From NCBI RefSeq assembly GCF_008639165.1, contig NZ_CP029197.1:7010001-7074000 (forward strand): a DNA stretch of 64,000 bases, given 5' to 3'. Positions 59,706 through 64,000 of the stretch are shown here, piece after piece. Position numbers and translations under genes: made by a program. The stretch's first letter is position 1; the number at the start of each line of letters is the position of its first letter. The DNA comes from Streptomyces venezuelae ATCC 10712 (GTDB lineage Bacteria; Actinomycetota; Actinomycetes; Streptomycetales; Streptomycetaceae). The notes under the pieces were generated by a model that was given only the letters and a program-made list of their open reading frames with translations, had not been told where the DNA came from and did not search any database.

Positions 59706-61795
59706 TCGCCCGCTCCCGTCCCCGGGACGGCCGACGCCGGAGCGCCGGAGCCGACGATCTCCGGGGGAGCGTCCGCTCCGGTCGCCGGTCGTGTGGCGTC
59801 GGCTCCGGTCGCCGGCCGCGTGGCATCTGCTTCGGTCGCCGGTCGCGTGGCGCTCGCCCCGGTTGGCGGTCGTGTGGCGTCCGCTCCGGTCGCCGGCCGC
59901 GTGGCAACTGCTTCGGTCGAGGGTCGCGTGGCGCCCGCCCCGGTCGCCGGTCGTGTGGCGTCCGCCGCGGTCGACGGTCGCGAGGTGTCCGCCGCGGTCG
60001 CCGGCCGCGTGGCGTGCGTTCCGGCCGACCGGCGCGCGGCGTCCGCCTCGGTGGACCGGCGCGGGGCGTCAGCAGGTCCGGCCTCCGCGGTGAACACCGC
60101 GCGGTACTCCGGTTCCTCCCACAGCAGGCTGTGCGGTCCGCACCTCCGCACGCGGCCCCCCTCCATCCAGACGACCTGGTCCGCCCGGGCGGCCGTGGAC
60201 ACCCGGTGGGCCACGATCAGCCTGGTGCACGCCCGTGACGGCGTGGCGAGGGCGGCCTCCACCTGACGTTCGGTGGCCGTGTCGAGGCTCGACGTCGCGT
60301 CGTCGAGGATCATCAGACGGCCTCGGCTCATGAACGCCCGCGCCAGACCCAGGCGTTGGGCCTCCCCGCCGGAGAGCGGGGCGTCGTCCACCGGGGTGTC
60401 GTAGCCCAGCGGCAGCAGTCGGACGAAGGTGTCGGCGCAGGCCGCCGCCGCGGCGTCACGGACGCCGGCCGGGCCGGCCGGGCCCCGGGCGGGCCCGGTC
60501 CCGGCGGCCAACGCGGCGCCGATCGTGGGGGTGGCCCCGCCGTCGAAGAGGGGACGCGCGAAGGCGTACGCGGTCGCCCCGCGCAGCTCCGCGCGGGAGA
60601 GTTCCGTCAGGTCGACGCCGTCCAGGAGGACACTCCCGGCGTCGGGGTCGGTCAGCCGGCCCGCGACGGCGGCCAGGGTCGACTTGCCCGCTCCGGAGCG
60701 GCCCACGACGGCGACCGTCGATCCGCCGGCGATCGAGAGCGTCACGTCCGTGAGCAGGGGGACGCCGCCGCGCGTCACCCGCACCCCCCGCAGCCGCAGG
60801 TCCCCGGGCGCGTCGGCCGGCAGGACCGCGGAGCCGTGCGGCATCGGCGCCAGATCGGCGAGTTCGGCGGTGCGGCGTCCCGCGCTGCGGGCCCGGACCA
60901 GGGTGCCGAGCGGTGCCGCGATGCCTCCGATGCCGGCGGCGAGCGCCGCGTACCGCGAGGCGGCGAGCAGACCGCCCACGCTGACCTCGCCCGCGGCGAG
61001 AGCGATCCCCGCGACCGCGACGACGGCCGTGGTGAGCAGGGGCAGCAGGACACCGCTGCGGGCCACGGCGCGGCCGTGGACGAGCCACATGCGGGTGCCG
61101 TGCTTCGTCATCTCCGGCAGCGGGGCGAGGACGCGCTCCTCCTCGTGCCGTGCCGTGTCGGCGGCGGCGATGGTACGGGCGCCGCCCAGCGCCTCGGCCA
61201 GCCGGGCGGCGACGGCACCCTGGGCCCGCTGGTAGTGGCCGACCGAGTCGGAGGACTGGGTGGCGAACGCGCGCAGCAGGAGCAGGAGCAGGGGCAGACC
61301 GGCCACGAAGACGGCGGCGGTCCAGAGGTGTATGAGGGCCAGGGCCACGAGTGCGCCGATCGGTACGAGCACGGCGGACACGGACGTCGCCAGAGCCGCC
61401 GGGGCCGTGCCGCTGTCGGTGGCGTTGACGCAGAGCCGGGCGGCGACGTCGCCGCCCGTGTGGGGTGCTGCCCGGTGGGGCGCGGTGCCGAGGAGGCCGC
61501 CCAGGGCGCGCAGCCGGATCCAGGCGGTGGCGCGGGAGTTGGCGATCTGGGTCAGAAGTACCGAGCAGGTCTCCAGGAGCACTTCGGCCGCAAGGAGTAC
61601 GCCGGTCCACAGCAGCCACGTCTCCGCCCCGGGCCGGTGACGCAGCAGCAGGTCCAGTGTTTCGCCGGCGAGCGCGGGTACGGCGAGCGAGCAGGCCGCC
61701 CCGGCGACCGAGCAGAGCAGCAGCGCGGCGGTGGTTCCCGCCGTGTGCCGTACGGCGCCGCGGAGCAGCCGGTCGGAACCGGTCGGCGAGGCCAT
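59702..61795 (-). CDS. ramA: RamA-like ABC transporter with repeat tail
   Basis: A 697-residue ABC exporter half. Six membrane helices lie at about residues 20-300. The ATPase has GRSGAGKST, APLSGGEAQRLGLA and LMILDDATSSLD. After the ATPase comes a tail of about 120 residues made mostly of nine-residue repeats (consensus DATRPATGA). I chose ATG 61795, preceded by a G-rich ribosome site. It partners RamB and lies 144 bases after ramS, beyond a stable hairpin. Confidence 0.88.
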   Translation of the reverse strand: MASPTGSDRLLRGAVRHTAGTTAALLLCSVAGAACSLAVPALAGETLDLLLRHRPGAETWLLWTGVLLAAEVLLETCSVLLTQIANSRATAWIRLRALGGLLGTAPHRAAPHTGGDVAARLCVNATDSGTAPAALATSVSAVLVPIGALVALALIHLWTAAVFVAGLPLLLLLLRAFATQSSDSVGHYQRAQGAVAARLAEALGGARTIAAADTARHEEERVLAPLPEMTKHGTRMWLVHGRAVARSGVLLPLLTTAVVAVAGIALAAGEVSVGGLLAASRYAALAAGIGGIAAPLGTLVRARSAGRRTAELADLAPMPHGSAVLPADAPGDLRLRGVRVTRGGVPLLTDVTLSIAGGSTVAVVGRSGAGKSTLAAVAGRLTDPDAGSVLLDGVDLTELSRAELRGATAYAFARPLFDGGATPTIGAALAAGTGPARGPAGPAGVRDAAAAACADTFVRLLPLGYDTPVDDAPLSGGEAQRLGLARAFMSRGRLMILDDATSSLDTATERQVEAALATPSRACTRLIVAHRVSTAARADQVVWMEGGRVRRCGPHSLLWEEPEYRAVFTAEAGPADAPRRSTEADAARRSAGTHATRPATAADTSRPSTAADATRPATGAGATRPSTEAVATRPATGADATRPPTGASATRPATEADATRPATGADATRPATGADAPPEIVGSGAPASAVPGTGAGE
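59774..60070 (-). repeat. eleven 27-bp tandem repeats in ramA
   Basis: In-frame units encode DATRPATGA and variants (for example DATRPPTGA, SATRPATEA, GATRPSTEA, VATRPATGA). The outer units are most diverged (DAARRSAGT, DAPRRSTEA). Confidence 0.92.
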
Positions 61796-61862
61796 CCGAC
61801 CCCCTCTCTTCCCCTCCGGGAGCGACGTTGCGCCGGGCCGCCGGTGCCGGCCCGGACGGCCG

Positions 61863-61891
61863 GGGCCCCGGGAGCAGCGCTCCCGGGGCCC
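61863..61891 (-). other. perfect hairpin between ramS and ramA
   Basis: A 13-bp GC stem (61863-61875 with 61879-61891) with a 3-base loop and no T tract, downstream of the peptide gene. It probably reduces read-through or protects the ramS mRNA. Confidence 0.75.
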
Positions 61892-61939
61892 GTGACTCCT
61901 CACCGGCGCTCGGGGCGCCGTGCGGGAAGCCGGATCGGC

Positions 61940-62068
61940 TCAGTTACAGGTGGTGACGCTGAGGCTGCTGTCACCGCAGAGCAGGAGGCTCGCGCGGCTG
62001 CCGGTCTCGACGTCGCCGATGGCCTCGTCCTTGGGGGTCTCCAGCGACTGAAGGTCGAAGAGGTTCAT
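61940..62068 (-). CDS. ramS: SapB lanthipeptide precursor
   Basis: A 42-residue class III lanthipeptide precursor. The leader (MNLFDLQSLETPKDEAIGDVE) keeps the LFDLQ recognition helix. The 21-residue core begins TGSRASLLLCGDSSLS and ends VTTCN, giving two Ser-x-x-x-x/Cys rings as in SapB. Compared with the known S. coelicolor core, the only change I see is Ile to Val before TTCN. SapB is a surfactant that helps hyphae leave the aqueous surface. AAAGGAAA stands before ATG 62068. Too short for normal gene callers. Confidence 0.96.
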   Translation of the reverse strand: MNLFDLQSLETPKDEAIGDVETGSRASLLLCGDSSLSVTTCN

Positions 62069-62112
62069 GATCGTTTCCTTTCGTAGGGGACGGGTGGTGC
62101 GGGACGACCCCG

Positions 62113-64000
62113 TCACGGGGCCGGTTCGTGGGGCCGCGGAAGCGGCGGAAGGAAGGGCAGGTGGGCCGGGCGGTCGCCCAGGGCCGAGGCAAGGGCGAGC
62201 AGGACGCCCGCCGTGCCCGTGGAGAGGTCCATGGACAGGCGCATCATCTGCTCGCCGGGGAAGGCGAGACGGCCCTGGTAGGCCATGGCGTGCCAGCTCA
62301 GGCAGCCGACCTGGCGACGTACGTCCTCCGGTGTCGTACCGGGACCGCCGACGTTCGTACGGGCGAGGTGGAGCACCATCCCCGCGACGCCCCGGAAGAG
62401 ACCGGGCTGGGCGTAGAAGGTGGCCTGCGCCGCCCGCACGATCTCTTGGCGCGCCCGGTCCAGGTCGTCGTCGCGCCGGTGGAGCAGGTAGTCGTCGATC
62501 ACCATGCCGATGCCCACGCTGCCCGCGCCGAGGTACGGCATGGTGCGCCAGCCCTCGTCGACCTGCAGGGTCCCGGAGGCGCCGCGGACGCAGCGGCTCA
62601 GGTCGTCGTGGAGTGCCTCGGCGGCGAGGTCGAGGAGGGCGGTGTCCCCGGTGCGCTCGTAGAGCCGTATGAACAGGAGGGCACGTCCGGCGGAGCCGTG
62701 CAGGAGTCCCGTGCGCGCCTTGCCTGCCGCTCCCGCCGGTCGGGCGGGCGCCCGGAGCGGTCGGGCGGACAGCTCGGCGCAGCGCAGGGCCGCGGTGTGG
62801 AGGCCGCTTTCACCGGTGGCGACGGCCAGGGCGTCCAGGGCGAGGCCGACGCCGGCCGTCCCTCCGTACAGGTCGGGGGCGAGGGCCTCGTGGTCCTGTT
62901 CGGCGACGAGTGAGGCCAGTTCGAGGGCGGCGGCCGGGTGCCCGAGCCGTTCGAGGGTCCAGGCGACACCGGCGAGCCCGTCGTAGAAGCCGAGTGGTGT
63001 GCCGGAGTCGGGTTGTTTGGCGTGCTGCAGGAGTCTGTCCTCGGCCTCCGGACATCGGGGTGCACCGCTCTCGTGCAGGGCGTGGAGCACTCCGGCGGTG
63101 CCGTGTCCGACGGTCATGCCCCCGCCGGCCGTGGCGAACTGCGCGATGTCCCCGGGGAAGAAACGATCCTCCCTCTCGGGCGTCGCCGAGGCCAGGATCG
63201 CGGCCACCATGGAGTCACGGCTGTTCGGCCAGTCGCCCGGCTCCGCGGGCAGGAACCGGGAGCGGCCCTCCGCACGGTCGGGCGCCCGCGAGCTCCCGCC
63301 GGGCCGGCCGCCGGCCGGGTCGCGGGTGATCTCCCGAACCGCCTCGTCCAGAAAACCGGGCGGCAGCGGGAAGCGCGCCGCCGCGGTCTCCGCCAGGTGC
63401 GCGGCCTTGCCCCGGTCCACCGCCAGCAGGCTGGTGAGCGGGATGAACAGCGCGATCCGGAGGCACGCGAGGGCGTACCGGTCCACATCGACGCCCCGCC
63501 GGTCGGCGGGGGCCACGAACGCCGGGTTGGCGACGGTCTGGCGACCGCCCTCCGCGGCGGGCCGGGCCGCCTCGAAGTCCAGCAGCGTCACCGAGGACTC
63601 GTCCTCGGACACCATGATGTTGAACAGATGCAGGTCGTTGAAGACGATCCCGCGCTCGTGCACCGCGGCCACGGCCCGCTCGACGAGCCGGTGGATGCGC
63701 AGCGCCCACTCCGTGTACTCGGCGAGCCGCTCCGCCGACGGAGCGGCCTCCATCAGCGGATGCCTCCGCGCGAAGAAGGTGTTGAGCGGCTTGCCGTCCA
63801 CGAACTCCAGGGCCAGGAAGTGGTGGTCGCCCACCGTGAAGCCGCCGAGGACCTCCGGCGTGCAGGCGAGCCCCGAGAGCCGTTCCAGGGCTTCGCGTTC
63901 GCGGTGCAGCCTCGTCACGGCGTCCGCGCCGTCGGCGGCGAGGCCGGCGTACGGCCGCGCCTCCTTCAGGACGACCCGCCGCCCGGTCCGCCGGTCCCGG
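62113..64000 (-). CDS. ramC: class III lanthipeptide synthetase RamC (5' end missing)
   Basis: About 628 C-terminal residues are visible; the frame stays open to base 64000. The kinase-like domain has VVLKEARPYAG (ATP-binding Lys), HERGIVFNDLHLFNIMVSED (catalytic loop) and LLDFEAAR. The C-terminal cyclase-like domain has LLHGSAGRALLFIRLYE and WHAMAYQGRLAF but not the zinc-ligand Cys/His set, typical of LanKC. The missing N-terminus should hold the lyase domain and more of the kinase. It phosphorylates and dehydrates Ser in RamS and forms the thioether rings. ramS follows 44 bases on. Confidence 0.93.
   Translation of the reverse strand, partial: RDRRTGRRVVLKEARPYAGLAADGADAVTRLHREREALERLSGLACTPEVLGGFTVGDHHFLALEFVDGKPLNTFFARRHPLMEAAPSAERLAEYTEWALRIHRLVERAVAAVHERGIVFNDLHLFNIMVSEDESSVTLLDFEAARPAAEGGRQTVANPAFVAPADRRGVDVDRYALACLRIALFIPLTSLLAVDRGKAAHLAETAAARFPLPPGFLDEAVREITRDPAGGRPGGSSRAPDRAEGRSRFLPAEPGDWPNSRDSMVAAILASATPEREDRFFPGDIAQFATAGGGMTVGHGTAGVLHALHESGAPRCPEAEDRLLQHAKQPDSGTPLGFYDGLAGVAWTLERLGHPAAALELASLVAEQDHEALAPDLYGGTAGVGLALDALAVATGESGLHTAALRCAELSARPLRAPARPAGAAGKARTGLLHGSAGRALLFIRLYERTGDTALLDLAAEALHDDLSRCVRGASGTLQVDEGWRTMPYLGAGSVGIGMVIDDYLLHRRDDDLDRARQEIVRAAQATFYAQPGLFRGVAGMVLHLARTNVGGPGTTPEDVRRQVGCLSWHAMAYQGRLAFPGEQMMRLSMDLSTGTAGVLLALASALGDRPAHLPFLPPLPRPHEPAP

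Noticed and set aside
59774..60070. Regularly spaced short repeats that could suggest a CRISPR array.
   Set aside because: The 27-bp units are contiguous, without spacers, and stay in frame within ramA.

Overview
The window is a high-GC, gene-dense stretch of an actinomycete chromosome, almost certainly Streptomyces. The evidence is G/C-rich third codon positions, many GTG starts, and three hallmark loci: a hopanoid cluster, a conservon, and a ramCSAB-ramR (SapB) locus. The outermost genes are cut: a 2-phosphosulfolactate phosphatase-like gene at the left edge and the class III lanthipeptide synthetase at the right edge.

Layout. 0-12 kb is mostly housekeeping: Tex, an SCO6745-like protein, a GlxA/AraC regulator with a DJ-1 partner, a crotonase, an HdeD-like membrane protein, an anti-sigma-type ATPase, isopentenyl-diphosphate isomerase, a methyltransferase-GNAT fusion and a CDF metal transporter. 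12.5-19.5 kb is a seven-gene operon that looks like a cell-surface phosphoglycolipid or glycopolymer pathway. It has two CDP-alcohol phosphotransferases, a LicC-like cytidylyltransferase, a glycerol-1-phosphate dehydrogenase-like enzyme, a family 2 glycosyltransferase and a Wzm/Wzt-type ABC exporter. 20.5-31.2 kb is the hopanoid cluster (hpnC-hpnD-hpnE-prenyl synthase-shc-hpnG-hpnH-hpnO), followed by an XRE-cupin regulator behind twin operators and a small membrane protein. 31-42 kb mixes a tyrosine phosphatase, a LysM-M23 cell-wall hydrolase under a c-di-AMP riboswitch, an SGNH hydrolase, a SIMPL protein, a TetR regulator, an amino-acid dehydrogenase, a metallo-hydrolase, a secreted FG-GAP protein and a DMT transporter. 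42.4-48.8 kb is an NHLM-type peptide export locus with a cysteine-free, glycine-rich GG-leader precursor and no modification enzyme. 49.7-53.7 kb is a conservon (kinase-like, roadblock, DUF742, GTPase, GAF). 53.8-57 kb holds an acyl-CoA dehydrogenase, tRNA-Pro(GGG), a degraded beta-propeller gene and a small membrane protein. 57.2-64 kb is ramR with the ramB-ramA-ramS-ramC genes for SapB.

How the parts fit. Several loci concern the cell surface and aerial development: hopanoids for membrane ordering, SapB as a morphogenetic surfactant, an envelope polymer operon, a c-di-AMP-controlled hydrolase and a second exported hydrophobic peptide. I saw TTA (bldA) codons only in ramR and in the DUF742 conservon gene, which would tie both to the developmental programme. 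The most promising undescribed systems are the glycerol-1-phosphate/CDP-alcohol operon and the NHLM locus. I saw no CRISPR array, insertion sequence, phage gene or integrase.
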